A stretch of 32,799 bases of DNA, from the IMG/VR virus record IMGVR_UViG_3300006922_000094, positions 1 through 32,799 of that record, one strand, 5' to 3'. Numbering within the stretch: the stretch's first letter is position 1; every line of letters starts with the position of its first letter. Origin of the DNA: a virus. The translations under genes were made by a program, and so were the position numbers. Positions 25,931 to 32,390 of this stretch are shown here, in pieces. The notes beneath the pieces were generated by a model that saw only the letters and a program-made list of their open reading frames with translations, ran no database searches and was not told the DNA's origin.

Positions 25931-26311
25931 TTAACTAAGGTCTATGTTTATACTGAGTTCACCTGCTACCAGGTGCTGATGTTTCTCTGGTGCTTTGAAG
26001 CCTGACCTATCGAGTATATCTTTGCTAGCTTCTAGCTGTACGTACTCACTCTTAGCACCAGCAGAGAGGCACATGAGCTTATTGATTGCTTTAGATGAAC
26101 CCATAGTTATCTTACGTCTGACTTCTTGCAGGTAGTATTCCTGTACCTCAGGTTTACGTAGCATCTTAGACGCACTTACTCTAGCAGAGTTTCCCTTATA
26201 TCCTGCAAGTTTACTAGCCTCAGTTATAGTACATCCTTTGGATACGAGTATATCTACTAAGTCCTTTGCTCTCTTATTAATCTCTTTCTTCTTGAGGCTG
26301 AAGTCAGTCAT
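25931..26311 (-). CDS. terS: Terminase small subunit
   Basis: 126 residues. Helix-turn-helix region EASKLAGYKGNSARVSASKM (about 32-51), then a coiled oligomerisation part and KDILDRSGFKAPEKHQHLVAG (about 99-119), a signature of podovirus small terminases. It recognises phage DNA and regulates the large subunit. First minus-strand gene after the divergent region; its leader (about 120 bases beyond the inverted repeat) has only a weak ribosome site. It is separated from the large subunit by many small genes, whereas the two are usually adjacent. Confidence 0.88.
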   Translation of the reverse strand: MTDFSLKKKEINKRAKDLVDILVSKGCTITEASKLAGYKGNSARVSASKMLRKPEVQEYYLQEVRRKITMGSSKAINKLMCLSAGAKSEYVQLEASKDILDRSGFKAPEKHQHLVAGELSINIDLS

Positions 26312-26440
26312 ACCAAAAGTATAGGTTCATCTACAGTAATTGTCTACAGATATCCCCCAGTGGTGGTTGGTTCTCTGTTTTTCTTCTCGTCTCTATTTAT
26401 CCTGCTTCGCTTTGTGTTAGTGCTTGTGAAAGTTACTACG

Positions 26441-26541
26441 TATATGGCCCATGTCAAATTACCTTACATAATGTTGAATCGCCTCTGGCGATACATTAAC
26501 ACCAATTCTAATAAGGTAGATCATTTGACATGGACAATATA
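26441..26541. repeat. Three nested near-co-axial inverted repeats in the divergent promoter region
   Basis: Outer arms 26441-26459 and 26523-26541 match at 17 of 19 bases, with the perfect core CCATGTCAAAT / ATTTGACATGG. Middle arms are TACCTTA (26460-26466) and TAAGGTA (26512-26518). The inner hairpin is ATCGCC TCT GGCGAT (26478-26492). The centres lie within about six bases of one another. The outer arms hold TTGACA facing outward on each strand, so the arrangement could be paired operators, divergent promoters, or a cruciform origin. Confidence 0.85.
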
Positions 26542-26554
26542 CTTCGTGATTAAT
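26525..26554 (+). promoter_or_regulatory. Candidate sigma70-like promoter for early genes
   Basis: TTGACA (26525-26530, perfect -35) with ATTAAT (26549-26554, four of six) 18 bases later, about 40 bases before the chosen ATG at 26594. The -35 lies inside the right outer arm of the nested repeat. The mirror TTGACA faces the terminase side, but no good -10 follows it at the proper distance. Confidence 0.5.
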
Positions 26555-26593
26555 ATGGCACATAAACACAATGCGAGAGCAGGAGAAAATGTT

Positions 26594-27112
26594 ATGACAA
26601 GAAAAACTGAGAAACAACCACTAGATATAAACATCAAGAAAGTTACTGATAGTATTAACACGATAGCTTTTGAGATGTCGGCTCTAGTTCACCCATCATT
26701 TGAATCTGTAAGTGATTCCGATTACAGTCCAGTTAAAAGCTGGTTACAAGGTCAGATTCGAGATGCTAAATACAATATGTTAATCAATGCAGACAAGGAA
26801 TCATACTTCAAGTGCGAGCTTGAAGAACATGTAGAGAAAACAGCTCAACGTCCAGATGAAAGTTTATCTGAACCTGCTGATGCAAAGATTGATTCACTTC
26901 AAGCGAGACTTGGTTATTACATGGTTGCCCATGCTACTAATCAACACATCAAGGCGACATGTCAAAAGTTATACACTGAAATGTTTAATGAGACTTTTGA
27001 GCCTGAGATTCACTTGAAAGATAGAAAGGTTGTTACACGTAGCAAACAAACTTATTCAATGGCTAATGCTCAAAAGACATTAGACAAGTTTGCTAAGTTA
27101 AAACAAGCTTAG
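26594..27112 (+). CDS. First early-block protein, unknown
   Basis: 172 residues from the ATG at 26594, chosen because AGGAG (26581-26585) lies eight bases before it. The frame stays open upstream to 26360, but that stretch holds the nested repeats and a promoter and lacks a ribosome site, so I treat it as leader. The protein is charged, helical and soluble, with many Lys, Glu, Asp and Asn residues, and no motif I can name. Place as first gene after the divergent promoter and before a strong terminator suggests a separate, highly expressed early transcript. Confidence 0.75.
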   Translation: MTRKTEKQPLDINIKKVTDSINTIAFEMSALVHPSFESVSDSDYSPVKSWLQGQIRDAKYNMLINADKESYFKCELEEHVEKTAQRPDESLSEPADAKIDSLQARLGYYMVAHATNQHIKATCQKLYTEMFNETFEPEIHLKDRKVVTRSKQTYSMANAQKTLDKFAKLKQA

Positions 27113-27122
27113 TTTATATCTT

Positions 27123-27156
27123 ACCTAGCTAGATTAATTTCTAGCTAGGTTTTTTT
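27123..27156 (+). terminator. Intrinsic transcription terminator
   Basis: A perfect 11-bp stem (ACCTAGCTAGA at 27123-27133 with its complement at 27140-27150) with a six-base loop TTAATT, followed by a run of seven T (27150-27156). Ten bases after the stop of the first early gene. The reverse strand has no T-run after its stem, so it acts in the plus direction. Confidence 0.93.
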
Positions 27157-27238
27157 GTGTCTGCCTCTGACTGTATAAAACTGAAAATCAGGTGGCAATA
27201 CTTCAGGTTGGGTATGACACACAAATATTCCTCTAGAT

Positions 27239-27273
27239 CCTGCCCCTAGCTGTGAGGCTGGGCAGGGCTAGGG
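27239..27273 (+). other. Two mutually exclusive hairpins upstream of promoter
   Basis: CCTGCCC (27239-27245) pairs with GGGCAGG (27260-27266), extended by AGC/GCT with a two-base bulge. The overlapping CCCTAGC (27244-27250) pairs with GCTAGGG (27267-27273). Both cannot form together. No T-run follows. In DNA these could be overlapping operators; in RNA a switch, if readthrough occurs. Confidence 0.6.
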
Positions 27274-27293
27274 AAATTTGTTAAGGAATAATG

Positions 27294-27323
27294 TTGTATA
27301 ATGTAGAACAAGTGTGGTACAAT
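27294..27323 (+). promoter_or_regulatory. Candidate extended -10 promoter
   Basis: TTGTAT (27294-27299, -35-like), an 18-base spacer, and TGG TACAAT (27315-27323), an extended -10. A second TATAAT (27297-27302) overlaps the -35 and could be another -10. Transcription would start near 27330, close before the AAGGAGG ribosome site and ATG at 27346. Restart after the terminator is expected here. Confidence 0.6.
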
Positions 27324-27345
27324 GATATAACACAAAGGAGGAACA

Positions 27346-27558
27346 ATGAAGAAGATACCAGATGCAGTAGATTTACACACAATATTGTGGGTAAAAGACA
27401 TACTGCACACAACAGATATCCAACATGCTATTGAATTAGTATTGCGTGCTGTTGCTCAAGCAGAGAAACAATATGACAATCATTATCTCAAACATGTCAA
27501 GGATAATATACACAAAATCAGAATAAATAGAGAGGATGACAATGAAACTACTAACTAA
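27346..27558 (+). CDS. Small early protein, unknown
   Basis: 70 residues, helical and soluble, with a charged C-terminus (RINREDDNETTN). AAAGGAGG lies five bases before the ATG, an excellent ribosome site. First gene after the promoter at 27294-27323. It overlaps the DUF2958-like gene by 17 bases. No motif recognised. Confidence 0.75.
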   Translation: MKKIPDAVDLHTILWVKDILHTTDIQHAIELVLRAVAQAEKQYDNHYLKHVKDNIHKIRINREDDNETTN

Positions 27559-27895
27559 ACCAATTAAAGACAGACTGATAAAGAATCATTATAAACATAA
27601 GACAGCTTGGAATGATGAACACCCTGAGTACGTTGAATTTAAAGCTGTTGTCAAACTGTTTAATCCATATGGTGCTGGCGATTGGTACTTATCTGAAATG
27701 GATCCAGATACTGGCAGATGCTTTGGACTATGTATGATACATGAACCAGAACTAGGATATGTAATGCTTCATGAACTTGAATCTTTAGATTGTGGATTAG
27801 GTGGCGTTGAACGTGATATCTATTTTGAATCAAACAAACATACGCTTGATGAGTGTAGAGAGTTTGTTAATACAAAATATGGATTGGCATCATGA
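27542..27895 (+). CDS. DUF2958-type protein
   Basis: 117 residues from ATG 27542, chosen because GAGG (27532-27535) is six bases upstream; an ATG at 27536 abuts that site. MKLLTKPIKDRL, then VKLFNPYGAGDWYLSE (about 38-53), GRCFGLCMI, LGYVMLHELESL (about 72-83) and VERDIYFE (about 91-98) match DUF2958 features. This family is found in mobile elements and phages with no known biochemical function. Overlaps neighbours on both sides. Confidence 0.85.
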   Translation: MKLLTKPIKDRLIKNHYKHKTAWNDEHPEYVEFKAVVKLFNPYGAGDWYLSEMDPDTGRCFGLCMIHEPELGYVMLHELESLDCGLGGVERDIYFESNKHTLDECREFVNTKYGLAS

Positions 27896-28044
27896 ACAAT
27901 ATGTATGTGTATAGATTGTGTCTATCACGTAAACGCATGAGAAGATTAATTGCAGGTCAAGTAGGAGGGCTTGACCTTGTAACGTATGGCATTTACTACA
28001 AAAAGTATTTAGGAGAATCAATTGTTTATAACACAAGGCATTAA
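27892..28044 (+). CDS. Small basic protein, unknown
   Basis: 50 residues: MNNMYVYRLCLSRKRMRRLI, then AGQVGGLDLVTYGIYYKKYL. Basic N-terminal helix and a Tyr-rich end. Its ATG overlaps the DUF2958-type stop (ATGA), which is the main support for translation. Function unknown. Confidence 0.6.
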   Translation: MNNMYVYRLCLSRKRMRRLIAGQVGGLDLVTYGIYYKKYLGESIVYNTRH

Positions 28045-28063
28045 ATTAATAAGGAGTAACACT

Positions 28064-28426
28064 ATGGAACTAGCATTATTACGTGGTGAGGGTATCATCA
28101 CAGCAGACCAACGCTATGCACTAACTGAGTTTCTATTATTTCATAGAGATAATAAAGATGTATGGCGTTTCATTGTTGAATATGCTGATGAGGCACGACA
28201 AAAGAAAAGACATAGATATTCTATTGAGGATATTATATCTGTCATTCGTTGGCATACTGACAAACAAACTAGATCAACAGACGGATTTAAGATTAACAAT
28301 AATCATAAACCATTTTATGCCAGATGTTACATGGCTTATCGTGAGTGTGAGGGATTCTTTGCAACACGTGATAGCAAAGCAGATAACATTTGTTATAGAA
28401 CGTTGGTTGAAATGTATTTTAAATAA
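28064..28426 (+). CDS. Conserved phage protein, unknown (KINNNHKPFYAR type)
   Basis: 120 residues from ATG 28064, with AAGGAG eight bases before it; a TTG upstream at 28022 is less likely. RYSIEDIISVIRWHTDKQT (about 53-71), then FKINNNHKPFYARCYMAY (about 77-94) and GFFATR. This arrangement recurs in small early genes of unrelated phages. No catalytic motif is obvious. It precedes the multi-hairpin gap. Confidence 0.75.
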   Translation: MELALLRGEGIITADQRYALTEFLLFHRDNKDVWRFIVEYADEARQKKRHRYSIEDIISVIRWHTDKQTRSTDGFKINNNHKPFYARCYMAYRECEGFFATRDSKADNICYRTLVEMYFK

Positions 28427-28683
28427 CTGTCAGTCTGAGGAGTAAAGTACTATTACTCAGCATGTATGAGGTAGATAGGTTGCATGGCTGTTACCTATCT
28501 ATCCTTAATGAATTATGTAGATAGGTTGCTGGTAAGTTGAACATAGACGAGACTTATCTACTTGGATAACGACAGAGGCTTACCCAGTCGTTATCCTTAA
28601 TGAGTCTATACATGGTGTATAGATATAATCGTGCCTGTTTATTATGGTTTGAGATGGACAGGCACAACTTTAGGAGGTAGACA
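28427..28683 (+). other. Multi-hairpin non-coding array with repeated blocks
   Basis: Six inverted repeats in 230 bases. (A) 28435-28460, five pairs plus three with a bulge. (B) 28471-28480 with 28493-28502, GTAGATAGGT with a near-perfect complement. (C) 28517-28527 with 28551-28561, GTAGATA with TATCTAC, extended by wobble. (D) 28564-28573 with 28587-28596, GGATAACGAC perfect. (E) 28605-28612 with 28616-28623, TCTATACA perfect. (F) 28631-28638 with 28658-28665, GTGCCTGT perfect. GTAGATAGGTTGC occurs twice (28471-28483, 28517-28529) and TATCCTTAATGA twice, after B and D. No hairpin has a T-run. No open reading frame fits. Ends with TAGGAGG before the next ATG. Confidence 0.85.
28624..28629 (+). 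promoter_or_regulatory. Perfect -10 element (TATAAT) within hairpin array
   Basis: TATAAT directly follows palindrome E (28605-28623), with no good -35 at 17 bases. The palindrome would sit in the promoter spacer, a typical operator position. Transcription from it would begin inside hairpin F. Confidence 0.4.
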
Positions 28684-28917
28684 ATGGGTAGTGTGAAAGA
28701 ATTGCTTACTGATGCACATGATCCAGTAATTGGGAAAGATGTAAACTTACTTAATGAAACAGATGCTGGATTACAAATGACTGAGCATCAATGTAATGCA
28801 ACTATGCTGGCTTATGCAGTTATAAGAAATGACCTACGTAATAAAATTAATGATGTAGAAAGTTTTTTACAACTCGTCAAGAAAGCTAGACAACTTAAAG
28901 AAAATGAAGACAATTAG
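28684..28917 (+). CDS. Small early protein, unknown
   Basis: 77 residues, mostly helical, soluble. AGGAGG lies six bases before ATG, a strong ribosome site. Acidic N-terminal half, charged C-terminal helix (LVKKARQLKENEDN). Directly follows the hairpin array, whose hairpin F would be in its leader. Function unknown. Confidence 0.75.
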   Translation: MGSVKELLTDAHDPVIGKDVNLLNETDAGLQMTEHQCNATMLAYAVIRNDLRNKINDVESFLQLVKKARQLKENEDN

Positions 28918-28948
28918 AATTGTTTACATTATATGGCGAGGTATCAAC

Positions 28949-29257
28949 ATGCGGTGTACTCTTACACAGGTCAAGTCGATACCTCAGTCTGAGATTGATG
29001 TAGATATACGAGCAGTTGATTGGAGTGATTCAGGCATTGAGTTTTGTGGATGTATTGTTCACGATAATTTGCCTGATGTAATCAAGGCAACAATACCCTC
29101 TAATAAAACTACATTGTCATACATAAATGTGCCATTAAATCATGTCAATCACTACTATGGACACAAGAAAGTAATGCGTGAAGAATGGCAAGATGTATTG
29201 TTGGAGCTTGTAAATGAAACTGCTTGTTCTAACATAGAACAACATACATTATTTTAA
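28949..29257 (+). CDS. Small early protein, unknown
   Basis: 102 residues from the ATG at 28949, preceded by GCGAGG seven to eight bases upstream. A longer frame from 28904 (117 residues) lacks a good ribosome site. Contains MRCTLTQVKSIPQ, CGCIVHDNLPDVIKATIP (about 34-51) and several cysteines. Mixed alpha/beta appearance, no motif I can name. The GTTC-N7-GAAC palindrome at 29224-29242 lies in its 3' end. Confidence 0.65.
   Translation: MRCTLTQVKSIPQSEIDVDIRAVDWSDSGIEFCGCIVHDNLPDVIKATIPSNKTTLSYINVPLNHVNHYYGHKKVMREEWQDVLLELVNETACSNIEQHTLF
29224..29242. promoter_or_regulatory. Palindrome TTGTTCT-N5-AGAACAA, possible operator
   Basis: A perfect seven-base inverted repeat, 25 bases before the DnaT-like gene start. 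It contains GTTC-N7-GAAC. A related TAGAACAA follows the TATAAT at 27304-27311. It might be bound by the phage LexA-type protein at 31841-32053 (inference). Confidence 0.4.
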
Positions 29258-29266
29258 GGAGTAGCA

Positions 29267-29599
29267 ATGAAGAACAAACCTATTACAGAGGACTGGATAC
29301 CCTCAGAACAAACAACATTGGACATGCTATCCGAGTGTCCAGGACTAGACATACATTATGAAACACGACAATTCAGAGATTGGTTCCTCTCTACTGGAAG
29401 AGTATACGCAAGTTGGGATGCACGTTTCAGGATCTGGTGCAGAGAAAACTATCGCAAGAACAACAGAAGAACAGGACATTCTGCAACGTCTACCAATGAT
29501 GTTCAGGACAGACAGTCATCTCTTACTAGAGTTGCGAAAGCAAGAGATTCAAAATCAGATGGGGAAGTCAAGCGACTTTCAGTTATCAAAGGGGATTGA
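29267..29599 (+). CDS. DnaT-like primosomal/replication protein
   Basis: 110 residues. EDWIPSEQTTLDMLSECPG (about 8-26), then FRDWFLSTGRVYASWDARFRIW (about 36-57) matches the DnaT C-terminal domain pattern (WxPsee...F..y....G..y.sWda.Fr.w), which binds ssDNA and helps load helicase. A Lys/Arg-rich, Ser-rich tail follows. AAGGAG lies six bases before the ATG. It starts the replication/recombination block. Overlap with the next gene is 41 bases if that gene starts at 29559. Confidence 0.7.
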   Translation: MKNKPITEDWIPSEQTTLDMLSECPGLDIHYETRQFRDWFLSTGRVYASWDARFRIWCRENYRKNNRRTGHSATSTNDVQDRQSSLTRVAKARDSKSDGEVKRLSVIKGD

Positions 29600-29984
29600 T
29601 AGCGCAGGACTAGATGTAATTAAGAATGACCGAAAGGTTATGATGCCATGTAATCGTATGGATATTGCATCAGCACTAGAGGTTATATCATCAACGTTCC
29701 AGATATCAGTACCCAATGATGTAGGATTGAACGTGTACTTTGAAGCACTAGAAGTATATCCAACGTTTGTGCTACAAGAATGTACTAGGAGTATATGTCA
29801 TGAGTACAAATATCCACGACTACCACTACCAGTAGAGTTTGTTAATCGTTGCGATCCATTGTATCTGGAACATAAAGAATGGTTAATGAGTGTTATCAAT
29901 TCAATGATAGCGTTAGAAAAATTTAAAGAATCAGGAGGTATAAAACCAAGCAAGTATTTAATAGATTATTATAAAGAAAAGTAG
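29559..29984 (+). CDS. Possible helicase-loader-like replication protein
   Basis: 141 residues from 29559, or 113 from ATG 29643, which has AAAGG five bases upstream. IASALEVISSTFQISVP and VGLNVYFEALEVYPTFVLQE, then YPRLPLPVEFVNRC (about 110-123), resemble lambda-P/G39P-type helicase loader domains: a helical repeat followed by Pro-x-Pro-x-F. The assignment is weak on sequence but supported by overlap with the DnaT-like gene. Together they may hijack host DnaB helicase. Confidence 0.5.
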   Translation: MGKSSDFQLSKGIDSAGLDVIKNDRKVMMPCNRMDIASALEVISSTFQISVPNDVGLNVYFEALEVYPTFVLQECTRSICHEYKYPRLPLPVEFVNRCDPLYLEHKEWLMSVINSMIALEKFKESGGIKPSKYLIDYYKEK

Positions 29985-30012
29985 TACAATAGTTAAACAA
30001 TGGGAGTACAAT

Positions 30013-30807
30013 ATGGATAGAACTAAAGGGCTAGGTGGCTCAGATGCAAGGCGTGTCTGGACTGGAGACTGGCATAACCTATGGCTTGAAAAGACAGGCA
30101 AGGTTGAACAAAAAGATTTGTCAGACATTATACCTGTCAACATTGGAATCATAACAGAACAATATAATATTGAGTTAGCTGAAAAAGAACTTGATATAAA
30201 TATTGATAGAAGTATTGAACTAGAACAATACAAACACATGACATCCAATGTAGATGGCTTAACGTATGACAAAGATAAAAATGCTACTGTCATAGAATGT
30301 AAACACACACATCAAGACAACGACATGATGTATGTTGCTCAGTATTATTATGCTCAGTTACATCACTACATGACACATCTCAAGTATCTAAATATGGGAA
30401 CAGACCACTGTTATTTGTCTGTCATATTTGGTAACAACAAACATGAAACAGGTCTTATAGATTATGATCCTGAGTTTGCTGATGAGTTGTTGAAACGTGA
30501 ATCCGCATTCTGGAAATATGTAGAAACAAATAAAGAACCATCTGGCTTTGATGGTTTGATTGATGTATCACCTAAAGTAATACCAATTGATGGTATGACA
30601 CCACGTGATATGTCAGACAATAGCGAGTTTGTTGACAATGCAAACACTTATTTAGAAACAAAGAGTGTTGTAGATACACACAATCAAGCAAAAGCCAAGC
30701 TTAAATCTCTTGTTCCAGATGATTGTAACCATGCCTATACAGGTACTATATCAATCAAACGTAACAAGAATAATCAACTTAGAATATTGGGAGTAAACAA
30801 TGACTAA
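30013..30807 (+). CDS. YqaJ-family exonuclease
   Basis: 264 residues. GGSD at 8-11, G45 and E49, D81 in NVDGL, the E-x-K motif E95-C-K97, then Gln110 and Gln115 in the AQYYYAQLHHY helix fit YqaJ (lambda Exo-like) nucleases that resect double-strand ends. C-terminal part is helical. It precedes the ERF annealing protein, giving a standard two-part recombinase. Overlaps that gene by eight bases. GGGAG ribosome site upstream. Confidence 0.93.
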   Translation: MDRTKGLGGSDARRVWTGDWHNLWLEKTGKVEQKDLSDIIPVNIGIITEQYNIELAEKELDINIDRSIELEQYKHMTSNVDGLTYDKDKNATVIECKHTHQDNDMMYVAQYYYAQLHHYMTHLKYLNMGTDHCYLSVIFGNNKHETGLIDYDPEFADELLKRESAFWKYVETNKEPSGFDGLIDVSPKVIPIDGMTPRDMSDNSEFVDNANTYLETKSVVDTHNQAKAKLKSLVPDDCNHAYTGTISIKRNKNNQLRILGVNND

Positions 30808-31426
30808 AAGTAAGGAGTGTACACTAGATGACCACACTACTCAAGTAATCAATTGCATGAGTAGGGTAGCAGACTTACATGAAAGAGATGCTATCGGTAC
30901 TAAAGGTGGTAAAACTTATACCGAAGTAAAGCATAGAGTTACTGCATTCAGAGAATCGTTTGGTTATACCTATGGTATAGACACAAACATAGTATCTGAG
31001 TTATGTAACGACAAACAAGTAGCAGTTAAATGTACTATTACAGAAGTATCAACTGGTAACGTTGTTGGATCTGGACTAGCCTTTGAATGTATTGGTAAAG
31101 GTCCAGTCAATCAAACATCAGCACTAGAAAATTGTGATACATCTGCAATAGGTAGAGCATTAGCATCTATGGGATTAGGTGGTAGTGAATACGCATCTTT
31201 GTTTGAAATGAATAACTTAGGAAACAAAGCAAAAGGTAAATTTGAAAGTGAATTTCCTGGTGGCTTTGATGAATACAAAAAGAAACTATGTGATTCAAAT
31301 GACAAAGAATTCAAGGAGATGATAGATAAAGGTAAGCTTACATTACTTAAAGAAATATTTGATGATGCACAATTATCTAAAATCAAAGTAATAATTAACG
31401 AAAGATTGGAGACAATGAATGGCTAA
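30800..31426 (+). CDS. ERF-family single-strand annealing protein
   Basis: 208 residues. VKHRVTAFRESFG (about 44-56), the NQTSALENCDTSAIGRALAS signature (about 106-125) and MGLGGSEYAS are characteristic of ERF-type annealing recombinases. It would pair complementary strands made by the YqaJ exonuclease, to form concatemers or repair broken ends. The C-terminal half is charged and helical. Overlaps SSB by eight bases. Confidence 0.92.
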   Translation: MTKSKECTLDDHTTQVINCMSRVADLHERDAIGTKGGKTYTEVKHRVTAFRESFGYTYGIDTNIVSELCNDKQVAVKCTITEVSTGNVVGSGLAFECIGKGPVNQTSALENCDTSAIGRALASMGLGGSEYASLFEMNNLGNKAKGKFESEFPGGFDEYKKKLCDSNDKEFKEMIDKGKLTLLKEIFDDAQLSKIKVIINERLETMNG

Positions 31427-31841
31427 TACAAAATGTGAAGTGTCACTTATAGGTAGACTAGGACAAGATGCAGAGATTAAAACGCTACCAAGTGGTAAGA
31501 TGTTTCTGTCATTCTCTGTGGCTACTGATACTTATGATAGCGAAACAAAATCAACAGTACCCATGTGGCATAGCTGTGCTTTATGGTCGCAAAGAGATGG
31601 AGATACCAGAAGAATAGATGGACTAGCACCTTACATGACTAAAGGTAAGCAAGTATCTGTTGATGGATCACTCAAGTATAACGTCTACACAAATCGTGAT
31701 GGTGTTGAAGTTAAAGCAATCAACATTAATGCACGTGAGATTGTGTTACTTGGAAATAAAGATGATGATGTAACTGACAATGTAACATCATTGCCTACTA
31801 GAAATGATGGCATACCATCTGATGATGACATCCCATTCTAA
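31419..31841 (+). CDS. ssb: Single-stranded DNA-binding protein
   Basis: 140 residues. OB-fold signature (VSLIGRLGQDAEIKTLPSGK, about 8-27; FSVATDT; DGSLKYNVYTNRDG about 83-96) and a typical acidic tail ending DDDIPF (135-140), which contacts host replication and repair proteins. The tail suits recruitment of host factors where phage polymerases are missing. Stop and next start overlap as TAATG. Confidence 0.95.
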   Translation: MANTKCEVSLIGRLGQDAEIKTLPSGKMFLSFSVATDTYDSETKSTVPMWHSCALWSQRDGDTRRIDGLAPYMTKGKQVSVDGSLKYNVYTNRDGVEVKAININAREIVLLGNKDDDVTDNVTSLPTRNDGIPSDDDIPF

Positions 31842-32053
31842 TGACTAAGTTACAACATGATGTATATGCGTATGTTAGGAAGTACATAGAGTTAAATCAT
31901 GTAAGTCCTACATACGCAGAGATAACAAAGAACATAAGATTAACTAGTCGTAGTCATGCGTACAAGATAGTAGGAAGATTAGTTGATTTAGGATATCTCG
32001 ATAAAAATAAAAAGGCAGAGGAAAGAAACTTGTCATTGCCAGCCGAAAGATAA
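31841..32053 (+). CDS. LexA-type winged-helix DNA-binding protein
   Basis: 70 residues, matching the N-terminal domain of LexA: LQHDVYAYVRKYI, VSPTYAEITKNIRLTSRSHA (about 21-40), YKIVGRLVDLGYL. The autoproteolytic domain is absent, so it would bind DNA without RecA-triggered cleavage. Possible repressor of phage or host SOS-like genes. It overlaps both neighbours by one base. Confidence 0.85.
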   Translation: MTKLQHDVYAYVRKYIELNHVSPTYAEITKNIRLTSRSHAYKIVGRLVDLGYLDKNKKAEERNLSLPAER

Positions 32054-32376
32054 TGAACAAGAAAGCAGAAATGCAAAAGCTTTACGAAAGCCAGAAGAAA
32101 TTTGGGTGTGTTGTATGCCGAAAGTTCAACATACCCAAAAGTTCATGGACGCAAAATCACATAGAGATTCACCACTTACGTAAAGGTATGGGTATGGGGC
32201 AGAAAAATATCAAATGCATTCCGCTATGTGTACACCACCATAGAGAAAATAAACATGGGTTTCATGGTCTTGGTAGAAAAGCATTTGAGAAACAGTATTG
32301 TTCTGAGCAAGAGTTATTAGAATTCTGGGAGAATACTATAGGGATGTGTGTAAACTGGGATTTTTGGGGCAAATAA
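32053..32376 (+). CDS. Ref-like HNH nuclease (RecA-dependent nuclease family)
   Basis: 107 residues. CVVCR (19-23), EIHHLRKG (38-45) and PLCVHHHRENKHGFHG (about 57-72) form the Zn/HNH core of P1 Ref-type nucleases, followed by GRKAFEKQY and a C-terminal helix. P1 Ref cuts in RecA-coated displacement loops; similar action on recombination intermediates is inferred. Last gene of the early block, 14 bases from the facing minus-strand stop. Confidence 0.85.
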   Translation: MNKKAEMQKLYESQKKFGCVVCRKFNIPKSSWTQNHIEIHHLRKGMGMGQKNIKCIPLCVHHHRENKHGFHGLGRKAFEKQYCSEQELLEFWENTIGMCVNWDFWGK

Positions 32377-32390
32377 GCTCGTTATATGGG

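Noticed and set aside
25919-26445. Shared CTACGTATAT at both sides of the small terminase gene as a repeated promoter element
   Set aside because: A near-identical CTACGTATA also occurs inside coding sequence near 18975, and no -35 fits at the first site.
29958-30308. Minus-strand frame opposite the YqaJ gene
   Set aside because: Antisense to a gene with a complete nuclease motif set; hydrophobic composition is typical of shadows of AT-rich genes.
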